From Winslowiella iniecta (GTDB lineage Bacteria > Pseudomonadota > Gammaproteobacteria > Enterobacterales > Enterobacteriaceae), in assembly GCF_001267535.1 (NCBI RefSeq), contig NZ_JRXE01000008.1, positions 1 through 42,763 on the forward strand: 42,763 nucleotides of DNA. The letters are read 5' to 3'. Of the stretch, positions 25,478 through 34,449 are shown in pieces. The notes below the pieces were generated by a model that was not told where the DNA came from, ran no database searches, and was given only the letters and a program-made list of their open reading frames with translations. A program made the translations under genes and the position numbers. Position 1 is the stretch's first letter; each line of letters opens with the position of its first letter.

Positions 25478-26722
25478 ATGATTTTGCAATCGGGCCAGAA
25501 CCTGGTCGTTGAGAAAACACAGCTCACTCTGACTTTACAGTATCCCGCGAAGCCAGGCTTTAACAGCGAAGCCGACACCTCAGTTTTTCTGCTCAATGAA
25601 TCAGGTAAAGTACGTGGCGATGCGGATTTTATTTTCTTTAATCAGCCAGCCACCGCTAACGGCAGTGTGGCACTGAATACCTCGGCGCACAGCAGCAGTA
25701 TCACGCTGGACCTGAACAAAATCGATGCCGCGATTAGCAAAATTGCCATTACGCTGGTTATCGACGGTGCGGGTTCACTTGCCGGGCTGAAACAGCTGAA
25801 ATTTACCGCACAGGATATTGCTGAGTTCACCGTTGAAACCGATGGTCGCAGCGAGAAAGCGCTGATTCTGGCCGAAATTTATCGTCATGCCGGGAAATGG
25901 AAACTGCGGGCGCAGGGGCAGGGATTTAACGGCGGACTGGAGCCGCTGGCGGTGAATTATGGTGTTGATGTCGCTCCGGCGGTAGCCGCGCCACCGGTTG
26001 TGGCTCCGACGGTTAGCCTGGAAAAGAAACTGGAAAAAGCTCCCCATCTGGTCAGCCTTGCCAAACCGATTCGCGTCAGCCTGGAAAAACACCGACTAAG
26101 CGAGGTAAAAGCCAAAGTGGCCTTTGTGCTGGATGCATCAGGTTCGATGACCGGTCAGTTCAGAAAGGGCAACGTACAGAAAGTCCTCGAGCGCATCGCG
26201 GCATTAGCGGTGCAGTTTGACGACGACGGTTCGATGGATATATGGGGTTTCGGCGCTGAATTTAAAAAGTACCCGGACGTCACGCTGGATAATCTGAATG
26301 GCTATGTTCAGCGTCTGCAGGACAGTGGAAGAAAGGGCAAGTGGGAAATTCTGCCGGGGCTGGGCGGCATCAATAATGAGCCACCGGTCATGCAGGATAT
26401 CATCAACACATTTCGCAATTCGCAGGAACCGGTATTTGTGGTGTTTATCACCGACGGTGGTATCAGCAAAACCGGCCAGATTAAAGAAGCCATCCGCGAG
26501 TCCGCGCGGCTGCCAATCTTCTGGAAATATGTCGGGCTGGGCGGCAGTAATTATGGCATCCTGGAAAAACTGGACGCCTTTACCGATCGGCTGGTCGACA
26601 ATACCCACTTTTTTCCCATCGACAATTACGACAGTGTCTCCGATGAGCATCTCTACGATATGTTGTTGACCGAGTTTCGCGACTGGCTGGATATTGCCAG
26701 ACAGCAGCGGATTGTCAGATAA
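25478..26722 (+). CDS. terF: TerF: TerD-like domain fused to von Willebrand A domain
   Basis: 414-residue protein with an N-terminal degenerate TerD-type domain (residues about 1-170; [38 protein letters not shown]), a Pro/Val-rich linker and a C-terminal vWA domain from about residue 205. The metal-binding MIDAS motif DASGSMTG begins at residue 219 and [15 protein letters not shown] gives the later Asp. The N-terminal half resembles TerA more than TerD. vWA proteins hold partner proteins through a Mg ion; the partner here is unknown. AGGAGG eight bases before the ATG is a strong ribosome-binding site. It lies beyond a terminator. Confidence 0.92.
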   Translation: MILQSGQNLVVEKTQLTLTLQYPAKPGFNSEADTSVFLLNESGKVRGDADFIFFNQPATANGSVALNTSAHSSSITLDLNKIDAAISKIAITLVIDGAGSLAGLKQLKFTAQDIAEFTVETDGRSEKALILAEIYRHAGKWKLRAQGQGFNGGLEPLAVNYGVDVAPAVAAPPVVAPTVSLEKKLEKAPHLVSLAKPIRVSLEKHRLSEVKAKVAFVLDASGSMTGQFRKGNVQKVLERIAALAVQFDDDGSMDIWGFGAEFKKYPDVTLDNLNGYVQRLQDSGRKGKWEILPGLGGINNEPPVMQDIINTFRNSQEPVFVVFITDGGISKTGQIKEAIRESARLPIFWKYVGLGGSNYGILEKLDAFTDRLVDNTHFFPIDNYDSVSDEHLYDMLLTEFRDWLDIARQQRIVR

Positions 26723-26766
26723 GGCGATATATTGACGTAGGGGCGTCGTTCTCGCCGCCCGTGCCA

Positions 26767-27453
26767 TCAGGAAATAGCGCTCATCCGCAGTTTTTCCAGT
26801 GGTGAACGTCGCTTCGACCAGGCCGGATGAAAGTGACGCCAGTGAGCATCTTGTGCAGCGGCCAGCAATTCGTAATCACCCCGGGTGTCGCCCCAGGCGC
26901 GGAGATGATAATCACTAAGCTCACCGTAAACACTTTCCAGCCGTTTCACCTTCTGCCCACAGCGGCAATTATGGCCGGTAATACGACCGGTCAGCACACC
27001 GTCTTTCACTTCCAGCTCGGTGCCAATCAGTTTAATGCCCAGACGATCGGCGAAAGGTTGTAACACCATCGCCGGTGAAGCGGAGCAAATCGTCACTTCG
27101 GCAGCCGAACTGACTTCCGCAGAGACCGCCAGCAAACCCGCCGGACGCATCAGTTTATTCCAGTACGCTGAACAAAATGCCTCGGCCTTCTGACGAACCC
27201 ATTGCTCATCAACGCCAGTGAGGAAGGTTTTGATCAGCACTTCTTTCAGCTCATCACGAGTCAGTTTTCTGCGCATACAACGCAAGGTCGGCAGAGCAAG
27301 ACGCACCACGCGGCGGGCAAAAAAACGCCGGCCAAAGGCGAAACGCAGAAATGGAATAAAGCTGTCGTGATGAGTCAGTGTTCCATCAAAGTCAAAAACT
27401 GACAGGATCTTAATGGAACGTCCAGTCGATAAATCCATCGCGAAATCTCTCAT
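26767..27453 (-). CDS. HAD-IB family phosphatase
   Basis: Haloacid dehalogenase superfamily, subfamily IB (SerB-like), 228 residues. Motif I is SVFDFDGTLTHHDSF with two catalytic Asp, motif II ICSASPAMVLQPFADRLG, and motif III/IV a Lys (GQKVKRL) and AWGDTRGDYELL. A helical cap with many Arg residues (RFAFGRRFFARRVVRL) sits between motifs I and II. Members of this group include phosphoserine and phosphatidylglycerophosphate phosphatases; the substrate here is unknown. The start is uncertain: ATG at 27453 or 27438, neither with a good Shine-Dalgarno. It is convergent with terF. Confidence 0.85.
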   Translation of the reverse strand: MRDFAMDLSTGRSIKILSVFDFDGTLTHHDSFIPFLRFAFGRRFFARRVVRLALPTLRCMRRKLTRDELKEVLIKTFLTGVDEQWVRQKAEAFCSAYWNKLMRPAGLLAVSAEVSSAAEVTICSASPAMVLQPFADRLGIKLIGTELEVKDGVLTGRITGHNCRCGQKVKRLESVYGELSDYHLRAWGDTRGDYELLAAAQDAHWRHFHPAWSKRRSPLEKLRMSAIS

Positions 27454-27634
27454 TATGTCTTTTGAATATATTCAGCTACCGTCGTAACGGCACTCTACCT
27501 GTGGCTGACATACTACACGTTGAGTGGGTTGTCTGCATGTCTCAGGCGCAGGTTTGTGGAGTTGCTCTGATAAAGGGCAGGGAAGTGAATGGGTTACGAG
27601 CAGGCCACTAAATAATCACCGCCTGCCTACTGCA

Positions 27635-27670
27635 TAAAAAAAGCCGATAACGATAATATTATCGGCTTAT
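27635..27670 (-). terminator. Rho-independent terminator after ddc
   Basis: On the minus strand, AAGCCGATAA, an 8-base loop and TTATCGGCTT followed by TTTTTT. It lies 30 bases after the ddc stop and closes the dat-ddc operon. Confidence 0.9.
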
Positions 27671-27698
27671 TATTCAGTTGCGGAGCAGTGCCGGCAAA

Positions 27699-29171
27699 TT
27701 AAGCGGCCAGCAACTGCTGTGCGGTGCGCTCAACCAGATCCAGCAACAACTTAATATCATCCAGGCTGACCGTCGGGTTTAACAACGTCAGTTTCAGGCA
27801 GGTAATGCCATTAAACTCAGTCACACCGACATTAGCGCGCCCGGAATCCAGCAGTGCATCACCAATTTTTTGGTTCAGCAACGCCACGGCGGCATCGCCC
27901 TGATTCGCCAGCTGCGGCGGACGATAACGGAACAGTACGCTGGCCAGCTGCGGCTGCATAACCAGTTCCAGCGCATCTTGCTCAGTCACATACTGCGCAA
28001 CCTGCTGCGCGAGGGTAACACCATGATCGATGATCCCGGCGTACTGCTTTTGCCCCAACGCTTCCAGACCCATCCACAGTTTTAACGCATCAAAACGGCG
28101 GGTTGTCTGCAACGATTTAGACACCAGGTTTGGCACACCCTGCGCTTCGTCAAACTCAGAGTTCAGGTAGGCTGCCTGATAGCGCATCAGCTCATAGTGA
28201 CGGGCTTCTTTTAACAGGAAAGCGCCGCAACTGATGGTCTGGAAGAACTGCTTGTGGAAGTCCAGAGTAATGGAATCCACTAATTCAATACCATCCAGAT
28301 AGTCGCGGTACTTCTCAGACAGCAACAGCGCGCCGCCCCATGCCGCATCCACGTGCAGCCAGATATTATATTCTGCTGCCAGCGTCGCGATAGCACGCAG
28401 TGGATCGATAGCGCCGGCATCAGTAGTACCTGCGGTTGCGACAATCGCCAGAATCTGCTCATCATTAGCCCTGGCCTGCGCCACTTTCTCGGCTAAATCA
28501 TTCAAATCCATACGCGCAAACCGATCGGTTTTCACCAGCGTGACAGACTGATAACCCAGTCCCAATAAAGCCATATTCTTCTGCACCGAGAAATGGGCGT
28601 TTTCAGAACATAACACTTTAATTTTACGCAGGTTACCGATCAGGCCATCTTGCTGAATTGAGTGCCCCTGGCGTGCGAAGAATGCATCGCGAGCCAGCAT
28701 CAGACCCATCAGATTGCTCTGAGTGCCACCACTGGTGAACACGCCAGCATCGCCAGGCTGATAACCCACCTGAGTACGCAACCACTCGATCAACTTCATT
28801 TCGATGATGGTGGCAGATGGGCTTTGATCCCATGAATCCATACTCTGGTTCGTGGCGTTAATCAATACTTCAGCAGCCTGGCTGACCACCAGGCTTGGGC
28901 AATGTAAGTGCGCGACGCACTGAGGGTGATGCACCGACAGGCTGTCTTTCAAAAAATATTCAATCGCACGTTCAATCGCCGCCTGGTTGCCCAGACCCTG
29001 AGGATTGAAATCCAGCGTAATACGCTCACGCAGTTCGGCAACGGTTTTCCCCTGATACATCTCAGGTTGTTGCAGCCACTCAACCACGGCCTGGCTACTC
29101 TGGGCGATGGCTTGCTGGTAAGCCTCAGTGCTTTGCGCTGAGGCTGCCAGAATCGGGTTTTGCCTGGACAT
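27699..29171 (-). CDS. ddc: L-2,4-diaminobutyrate decarboxylase
   Basis: PLP-dependent group II decarboxylase, 490 residues, cytoplasmic. It converts L-2,4-diaminobutyrate to 1,3-diaminopropane. Motifs: FTSGGTQSNLMGLMLARDAF, WLHVDAAWGGALLLS with the PLP-contacting Asp, and DSITLDFHKQFFQTISCG with the Lys that forms the Schiff base. The sequence follows Ddc from Acinetobacter and Enterobacter. It lies 14 bp after dat, the enzyme that makes its substrate, so the two form one operon. Diaminopropane can serve as a polyamine or a siderophore precursor. No siderophore gene lies next to the pair. Confidence 0.95.
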   Translation of the reverse strand: MSRQNPILAASAQSTEAYQQAIAQSSQAVVEWLQQPEMYQGKTVAELRERITLDFNPQGLGNQAAIERAIEYFLKDSLSVHHPQCVAHLHCPSLVVSQAAEVLINATNQSMDSWDQSPSATIIEMKLIEWLRTQVGYQPGDAGVFTSGGTQSNLMGLMLARDAFFARQGHSIQQDGLIGNLRKIKVLCSENAHFSVQKNMALLGLGYQSVTLVKTDRFARMDLNDLAEKVAQARANDEQILAIVATAGTTDAGAIDPLRAIATLAAEYNIWLHVDAAWGGALLLSEKYRDYLDGIELVDSITLDFHKQFFQTISCGAFLLKEARHYELMRYQAAYLNSEFDEAQGVPNLVSKSLQTTRRFDALKLWMGLEALGQKQYAGIIDHGVTLAQQVAQYVTEQDALELVMQPQLASVLFRYRPPQLANQGDAAVALLNQKIGDALLDSGRANVGVTEFNGITCLKLTLLNPTVSLDDIKLLLDLVERTAQQLLAA

Positions 29172-29185
29172 CGAATTTACTCCAA

Positions 29186-30571
29186 TCAGACCGGTTTGAC
29201 GCCAGCGGAAAGCAGGGCGTTTTCAAATTTATCCAGGAAAATAGCCAGTTCATCATTGGTGATCAGCAGTGAAGGCAGCAGACGCAGCACACAACCATGA
29301 CGTCCACCACGCTCCAGAATCAGGCCGTTTTCAAAGCATTTTTTCTGCAGCAGGGCAGATAACTCACCATCAGCCGGGTAACTACCCATATGATCCGGAG
29401 CCTGATCGGGTTTGACGATCTCAATACCAATCATCAGGCCCAGACCGCGAATATTGCCCATCACCGGATAACGCTTTTGCAGTTCGGCCAGCTGATCTTT
29501 CAGCCATTCACCCTGCGCAGCCACTTTATCAGCAATCTGGTTATCTTTAAGATGTTTCAGGGTCGTCAGACCGGTCGCCATCGCCAGCTGGTTGCCACGG
29601 AAAGTACCGGTATGATGACCCGGTTCCCAGGCGTCAAACTGCTTTTTGATACCCAGCACGGCCAGTGGTAAACCACCACCAACGGCTTTTGACATCACGA
29701 TAATATCTGGCTCAATTCCGGCATGCTCAAAGGCAAAGAATTTACCGGTACGGGCAAAACCGGCCTGAACTTCGTCGATAATCAGCAGAATGCCATGTTC
29801 CTGCGTCACTTTACGAATACGCTGCAACCACTCGACCGGAGCCGGATTAACACCACCTTCACCCTGAACCGCTTCCAGAATGACGGCCGCTGGTTTGCGC
29901 ACGCCACTTTCAACGTCATTGATCAGGTTTTCGAAGTAGTAAGTCAGTGCTTTAACGCCGGCCTCACCGCCAATGCCCAGCGGGCAGCGGTACAGATGTG
30001 GATAAGGCATAAACTGGACTTCTGGCATCATGCCATTGATCTGTTCTTTCGGCGACAGGTTACCGGTCACCGCCAGCGCACCATGGGTCATGCCATGATA
30101 GCCGCCGGAGAAACTGATCACACCGCTACGGCCGGTATGTTTTTTTGCCAGCTTCAGTGCTGCTTCAACCGCATCGGCACCTGATGGGCCGCAGAACTGC
30201 AGGCAGTATTCCTGGCCTTGTCCCGGCAGCAAAGAGAGCAGATAAGCTGAGAACTCATCTTTTAATGGCGTTGTCAGATCGAGAGTATGTAACGGCAAGC
30301 CGCTGGTAATGACGTTTTGGATGCTTTGCAGCATGTCAGGATGGTTGTGTCCAAGCGCCAGCGTTCCGGCACCCGCCAGGCAATCAAGATATTGATTGTT
30401 TTCAACGTCGGTAATCCAGACGCCCTGAGCCTTAGCAATCGCTAACGGCAACTTACGAGGATAGCTTCTGACATTTGATTCAAATTCAGCCTGGCGCGCT
30501 AAATAGGCTTCATTATTTCTGTTAAATGAATCTGCACCTAAAGTATCAATACGGACTTTATCCGTCATCAT
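29186..30571 (-). CDS. dat: L-2,4-diaminobutyrate:2-oxoglutarate aminotransferase
   Basis: PLP-dependent class III aminotransferase, 461 residues. It makes L-2,4-diaminobutyrate from aspartate semialdehyde and glutamate. Motifs: [58 protein letters not shown] with the PLP Asp, and [14 protein letters not shown] with the catalytic Lys. It closely follows Dat of Acinetobacter and enterobacteria. The start is ATG 30571 or the next codon at 30568; AGGAG is better spaced from the second. It is the first gene of dat-ddc; the promoter must lie in the AT-rich region above 30600. Confidence 0.95.
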   Translation of the reverse strand: MMTDKVRIDTLGADSFNRNNEAYLARQAEFESNVRSYPRKLPLAIAKAQGVWITDVENNQYLDCLAGAGTLALGHNHPDMLQSIQNVITSGLPLHTLDLTTPLKDEFSAYLLSLLPGQGQEYCLQFCGPSGADAVEAALKLAKKHTGRSGVISFSGGYHGMTHGALAVTGNLSPKEQINGMMPEVQFMPYPHLYRCPLGIGGEAGVKALTYYFENLINDVESGVRKPAAVILEAVQGEGGVNPAPVEWLQRIRKVTQEHGILLIIDEVQAGFARTGKFFAFEHAGIEPDIIVMSKAVGGGLPLAVLGIKKQFDAWEPGHHTGTFRGNQLAMATGLTTLKHLKDNQIADKVAAQGEWLKDQLAELQKRYPVMGNIRGLGLMIGIEIVKPDQAPDHMGSYPADGELSALLQKKCFENGLILERGGRHGCVLRLLPSLLITNDELAIFLDKFENALLSAGVKPV

Positions 30572-31050
30572 ATCTCTCCTACAACCAGGGCTTTCTGTTG
30601 CGCCGTAGTTGAAAAATTAAGTTAAAAGTATCTACTGTATGAAAAGCGCGGCCAATATAGGGCTTTTTACTTCGCGACTCAATCATTAATTTTGTTTAGA
30701 TCTGTTTACGTTTTTTTATAAGAATCAATATGTTGTTGATTTAGTGAACGTTGATGAAAATGCTGCCAGTTTTGGCTAAACAAAAGTTAAAAAAGTTTAA
30801 TTTAAGGGCAGGGTAATCGTGTTTTTGCTGCGTGTACGTGAATTCTTTCGCACTGGGATACTGCATGTGCCACAGAATTCACGTAGCGCGATCTGTAGTA
30901 AAATAGTGTTAAATTTCATTGGCTTAGATGACTTTCCGGAGGCAATAATTGACAGCAAACATTCAGTGCATCCACGCCAGCTTTGAAAAACCCGGCAACA
31001 AACGGGCTTGCGAAGGTGACTTAGTTGGGGCTATACCTTGCCAAATCTGA
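30572..31050. other. Gene-free region upstream of dat
   Basis: About 480 bp. The part next to dat (30600-30830) is AT-rich and should hold the dat-ddc promoter. The part at 30836-30897 is the first copy of an inverted-repeat element. No frame from 30900 to 31050 looks coding to me. Confidence 0.6.
30836..30897. repeat. Inverted-repeat element, copy 1
   Basis: ACGTGAATTCT (30836-30846) pairs with AGAATTCACGT (30874-30884) across a 27-base loop. TTCACGTAGCGCGATCTGTA (30878-30897) recurs with two changes at 33463-33482, where it is again the right arm of a stem-loop. No T-run follows, so it is not a simple terminator. Confidence 0.6.
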
Positions 31051-31485
31051 TCAATTGTATCCCGCCTTATCTACCATCTCGATACGAATGATGCTCGGGT
31101 GTTCCTCAATAACCACAGATACTGTGGTATTTTGATCTTTGCCGATCCAGCAATCTCCGTTTGTGTTGCACATTCCGGTTTTTTTATACCCGTTTTTTTC
31201 CAGGTAGGTGTCAATTTTGCTAATATCCGTTGTGCCGGAAAAACTCGCCTGATAAATCAGGGCGGGATTGGGTCCGGACACATTGCGGTAGTGGAAGCTA
31301 TAGACGTTACTGACGCGAGGCAAATTTTTTAGCAATGCCGGAGTATAATAATCATACTCCCACTTATCTTGTTCCGTGTAATCAGCACCGTCAGCGAATT
31401 CCATGCTGAGATATTGCAAGCCATAAAAAATACCCATTACGCATATCACCAGAGCGGCCAGCATAATTTTTAATGACTTTGTCAT
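31051..31485 (-). CDS. Hypothetical membrane-anchored protein
   Basis: 144 residues, family not recognised. Residues about 5-25 form one hydrophobic segment (IMLAALVICVMGIFYGLQYL), so the rest probably faces the periplasm as an anchored domain. That domain has two Cys close together (GMCNTNGDCWIG) that could form a disulfide. The start overlaps the stop of the truncated upstream gene by four bases (ATGA), so the two were once coupled. It is AT-richer than the flanking operons. Confidence 0.7.
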   Translation of the reverse strand: MTKSLKIMLAALVICVMGIFYGLQYLSMEFADGADYTEQDKWEYDYYTPALLKNLPRVSNVYSFHYRNVSGPNPALIYQASFSGTTDISKIDTYLEKNGYKKTGMCNTNGDCWIGKDQNTTVSVVIEEHPSIIRIEMVDKAGYN

Positions 31486-31964
31486 GCCCGTGGTTCTCCT
31501 CTGCCAAAATGGATAAAGTCCCGATTTGGGTCAACAATAGCGACATCTTCAGATATCCATCTGTTATAAGGCGTGACGGTCATCATGAAGTTTGGTAATT
31601 GCCCAAAGTGTGGTCTGCCGTTGGGGAATTGGGTCGGGTCAGGGAATAGCAACGGTTTGAAAGTTTCATTTTTCCACGAGCCTATTTTTCCGTAATGGTC
31701 CCAGCGTTTTAAAGCTTCTTCCTTGCTTACCGGTTTCAGGTAGCTGAACACGTTATTCATGCACGACATAACCCGGTAAAAGCCGAGCAAGTCCGAGACC
31801 AAGTCTTCACCGCTGAATCCGCTATCTGTAGCCCAACTGAAAGGGAAAGAGTCCTGAAGCTCCTCGAATTTTCGGGCTACTGTCATCATCATGGCAAGAG
31901 CAATACTTTGCATTTGATGATATGTCAGGCCTTTATTAATGCGCCAGGTGATTGATTTACCCAC
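31482..31964 (-). pseudogene. N-terminally truncated gene, possibly DUF4056-like
   Basis: 160 residues from a GTG at 31964. The frame stays open without a plausible start or Shine-Dalgarno to a TAA near 32025, and the residues before the GTG (GKIGLKRRLTV) still read like protein. This suggests loss of the 5' part. GLTYHQMQSIALAMMM and SGFSGEDLVSDLLGFYRVM recall the second half of DUF4056-type proteins, but I am unsure of the family. It is coupled to the 31051-31485 gene. A short intact gene with an unusual start remains possible. Confidence 0.5.
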
Positions 31965-33038
31965 CGTCAGCCGACGTTTAAGGCCTATCTTTCCGTTAAC
32001 TCCATGAATAACAATGCTACTTTAGCACACATTAGCATTGATTTTATGCGACCAGAAATACCCAGACAAGAAAATAACCAACATAATTGGTATGCTTTTT
32101 CAGGAAAAAATACCATTGGGAAACCTTACATACGTGGGTTAATTATTTCTTGCGCGGTTTATTTGCTGGCTTTATATAATGAATGAAGTATCTTTCCTTT
32201 GAATTTGTAAGGGGGCGAAGTAATGTACTCTGCACCTATCGCAGAAAACGAGAGGGAGGTCAGAAATTACTAACGGGCGCTTGTCACCACTCAGTCTGAA
32301 ACTCCCAGACATTTTTTAGCAGTTCCCCTGTCCCTACAAATCAAAGAATAAAGTACTATGTTGACGCAGGACGATTAATTAGCCATGACTAATTTCTACG
32401 ATCCACATTGTATGCTATGGCTCGCAATGTATGGCGTGCAAAGCCGCAACTTCGTGTGGTAACAGATAACATCAAGTAAGAGAAAGGTGAGGGTAACTGT
32501 AACTTCATGATTCCAGGTAGCCAGGGAGTATTTATGAACTAAGTATCCACCAAATCAAATTTAACATAATATACATTATACGCACCGAGGTAACTATCCG
32601 TGGATTCTGGGTTTTAAGCATCTGCGATGCATGGCCTGGGTCTATACAGCTAAACCTTCGCCACTTTACCTTTTAAACCGTGGCTCAAAGAAAATGGCTC
32701 AATCTGAACCGTTTTGATGGCAACCAGTGCGGCAGGATGTTGAGGGGTAAAAAGCGCGTTCCACTCGCCAGTGATAATGCTGTAGCCAGCGAAAGCATTG
32801 AATAATGCTGTTTCAGATCGGTGATACTCAGATGTAACAGCGATAATCGGAGCTTAAGCCATCACTGATGCGCTAATGCGCCTCCGGGAGTGTTTCAGGT
32901 AGATTCAGTGAAAACAGCAAAGACCTTTCGACATTACGTTTATGAGGTTTGTAAACGGTGACTGTCATAAGCTGCCCTCTCTGTTTATTTGAACTTTATC
33001 TTATATCAACTGAACAGAGTGGGCGAATTTCAACCAGC
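31965..33038. other. Gene-poor stretch with decayed sequence
   Basis: About 1.07 kb without an intact gene. A + frame at 32004-32186 (60 codons) has no ribosome-binding site and no recognisable features. The only coding-like text is the minus-strand remnant at 32650-32968, listed separately. With the truncated gene at 31482 and the repeats at 30836 and 33412, it looks like a decaying insertion. Confidence 0.5.
32650..32968 (-). pseudogene. Degraded gene of unknown family
   Basis: On the minus strand an ATG at 32968 with AGAGGG upstream starts MTVTVYKPHKRNVERSLLFS, but it stops at a TAG after 31 codons. After a frame change the text resumes as APIIAVTSEYHRSETALFNA and runs to a TAG at 32650 (ending LKGKVAKV). 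The two parts together look like one broken gene of about 105 codons. I do not recognise the family. Confidence 0.45.
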
Positions 33039-33317
33039 TTACTTACCTTTCCAGTTTGCCCACGGGTTATCAGCCGGAATGTCAGCTTTTTCCTCAGGTT
33101 CACTCAGTGAATCGATATATAACTCTTCGACTTCTTTACGTGCCCATGGCGTACGGCGAAGAAATTTCAGGCTGGATTTAATGCTGGGATCGCTTTTAAA
33201 ACAATTGATATTAATGCGCTGTGCCAGTTCTGCCCAACCGTAACGTGCCACTAATGCGTTCAGCAGCGCTTCCAGCGTAATGCCATGTAAGGGATCTTTT
33301 GAAGAGTTGGTATGCAT
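33039..33317 (-). CDS. VF530-family (DUF2132) protein
   Basis: Small cytoplasmic protein of the VF530 family, 92 residues from the ATG at 33317. The core [20 protein letters not shown] followed by [20 protein letters not shown] and [17 protein letters not shown] covers the whole domain. The family is thought to bind DNA, and its function is unknown. The C-terminal tail ([18 protein letters not shown]) is longer than in most members. The frame is open upstream to 33380, but the family starts near 33317, though its Shine-Dalgarno is weak. Confidence 0.88.
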   Translation of the reverse strand: MHTNSSKDPLHGITLEALLNALVARYGWAELAQRININCFKSDPSIKSSLKFLRRTPWARKEVEELYIDSLSEPEEKADIPADNPWANWKGK

Positions 33318-33411
33318 AAGGTCTGCCCGGTGAATCTGAGAAATTGCGCTCACCATACTGGCCGCAGACCGGTTATGCAATGCAGAATCTGTTAAAATCG
33401 GCGTTTATTTT

Positions 33412-33482
33412 GATCGCGCTACGTGAAATCTGATGGCTTTCCCCTACCCTGACCTTGCAGATTTCACGTAGTTCGATCTGTA
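33412..33482. repeat. Inverted-repeat element, copy 2
   Basis: A 21-base arm (33412-33432) pairs with 33458-33478 across a 25-base loop, with one mismatch and one G-T pair. The right arm TTCACGTAGTTCGATCTGTA (33463-33482) matches copy 1 at 30878-30897 in 18 of 20 positions. It lies between the DMT exporter stop and the VF530 gene and could also end or protect the exporter transcript. Confidence 0.65.
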
Positions 33483-33519
33483 AAACAGGCGCAGGCGGCA
33501 AAGCCTGCGCCCGGTACTG

Positions 33520-34413
33520 TCAGTTTCCTCCTGCGGTCTGTTTGCTTTTCCGCAGCGCCAGCATACTGACTGACGCGATAATCACTGTCGCCCCAAGCCA
33601 GAATTGCGGCGCAGGGGTATCAGACCAAATTAACCAGTCGAGTACGGTCGCAAAAATAACACCGGTGAAGATAAAAGGGGTCACAACGGTGATATTTTTG
33701 TTTTTCAATGCGCGGGCAATAAATAACTGGAAGATAAGTCCGGATAAACCCACCATAACCAGCAGCCCTAATTCTTGCCACGAAGGTACAACCCATTGGT
33801 AGCCACTCACGACTGGCAGGATAATGCTGCACATCAGATAGAACCAGAATACTATCTGCAATGGCGAGTGATGTTTGCTAAGTTGATTTATTCCTATATA
33901 GGCCAGGGCAGCCAAAGCTGCGGCAGACAGCCCCACTAACATATAGAATACGGATATCTCTTTTTGTGGCGATAAAGAGACAATATATACCCCTATAAAT
34001 CCGCTAAGGGTAAAGAAAATGACGCCAGGATCTGTTTTCTCTCGAAAGATCAGGAAAATAAACAGTGGCACAAAAAAAGATGACGTGTTCATTAAAATCA
34101 CTGACGTTGAGACAGACAGATACTTCAGGCTATAAAACATCAGTAGCATACTCAACAGGCCGGCAATATTCCTTAAGGCGAAATAAGCTGGCTGCGTCAC
34201 TCTAAAACTGAAACTCTTGTCCCTGAATATCAGTGGCAAGGTAAACAGCAGCCCAATAAAAAACCGAAAAAAAAGAATTTCACTCGGCGGGATGGTGACG
34301 GAGGCGACTTTAACAAATACGCCCATAACAGCGATGCTCAGACAGGAGATTATCATAAATAAAATGGCTGTATGACACTCCTGAAAAATACCCTTTGGAT
34401 AGCTGTCTTCCAT
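33520..34413 (-). CDS. EamA/DMT-family exporter paired with the opine dehydrogenase
   Basis: Inner-membrane protein of the drug/metabolite transporter superfamily, 297 residues from the ATG at 34413, with ten hydrophobic segments in two EamA repeats. FFRFFIGLLFTLPLIFRDKS and ALRNIAGLLSMLLMFYSL are in repeat 1, and AALAYIGINQLSKHHSPLQI opens repeat 2. AGAGGGG five bases upstream supports 34413; a start at 34449 directly after the dehydrogenase stop is also open. It is second in a two-gene operon behind a ZntR-like promoter. In the pseudopaline and staphylopine systems an exporter is encoded with an opine dehydrogenase, so export of the opine is the natural reading. That is an inference. Confidence 0.87.
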   Translation of the reverse strand: MEDSYPKGIFQECHTAILFMIISCLSIAVMGVFVKVASVTIPPSEILFFRFFIGLLFTLPLIFRDKSFSFRVTQPAYFALRNIAGLLSMLLMFYSLKYLSVSTSVILMNTSSFFVPLFIFLIFREKTDPGVIFFTLSGFIGVYIVSLSPQKEISVFYMLVGLSAAALAALAYIGINQLSKHHSPLQIVFWFYLMCSIILPVVSGYQWVVPSWQELGLLVMVGLSGLIFQLFIARALKNKNITVVTPFIFTGVIFATVLDWLIWSDTPAPQFWLGATVIIASVSMLALRKSKQTAGGN

Positions 34414-34449
34414 CTTGCCCCTCTGCATTTGGATTTGATGGTGTTTCAT

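Noticed and set aside
14752-26722. Ter locus as part of a prophage or plasmid island
   Set aside because: No integrase, tRNA, phage or transfer gene is seen at either edge in this window.
32004-32186. 60-codon + frame as a small gene
   Set aside because: No Shine-Dalgarno, no recognisable composition or motif, and it lies in a decayed stretch.
33412-33478. Stem-loop read as an intrinsic terminator
   Set aside because: Neither strand has a T-run after the stem, and a second copy exists elsewhere, so it is better listed as a repeat.
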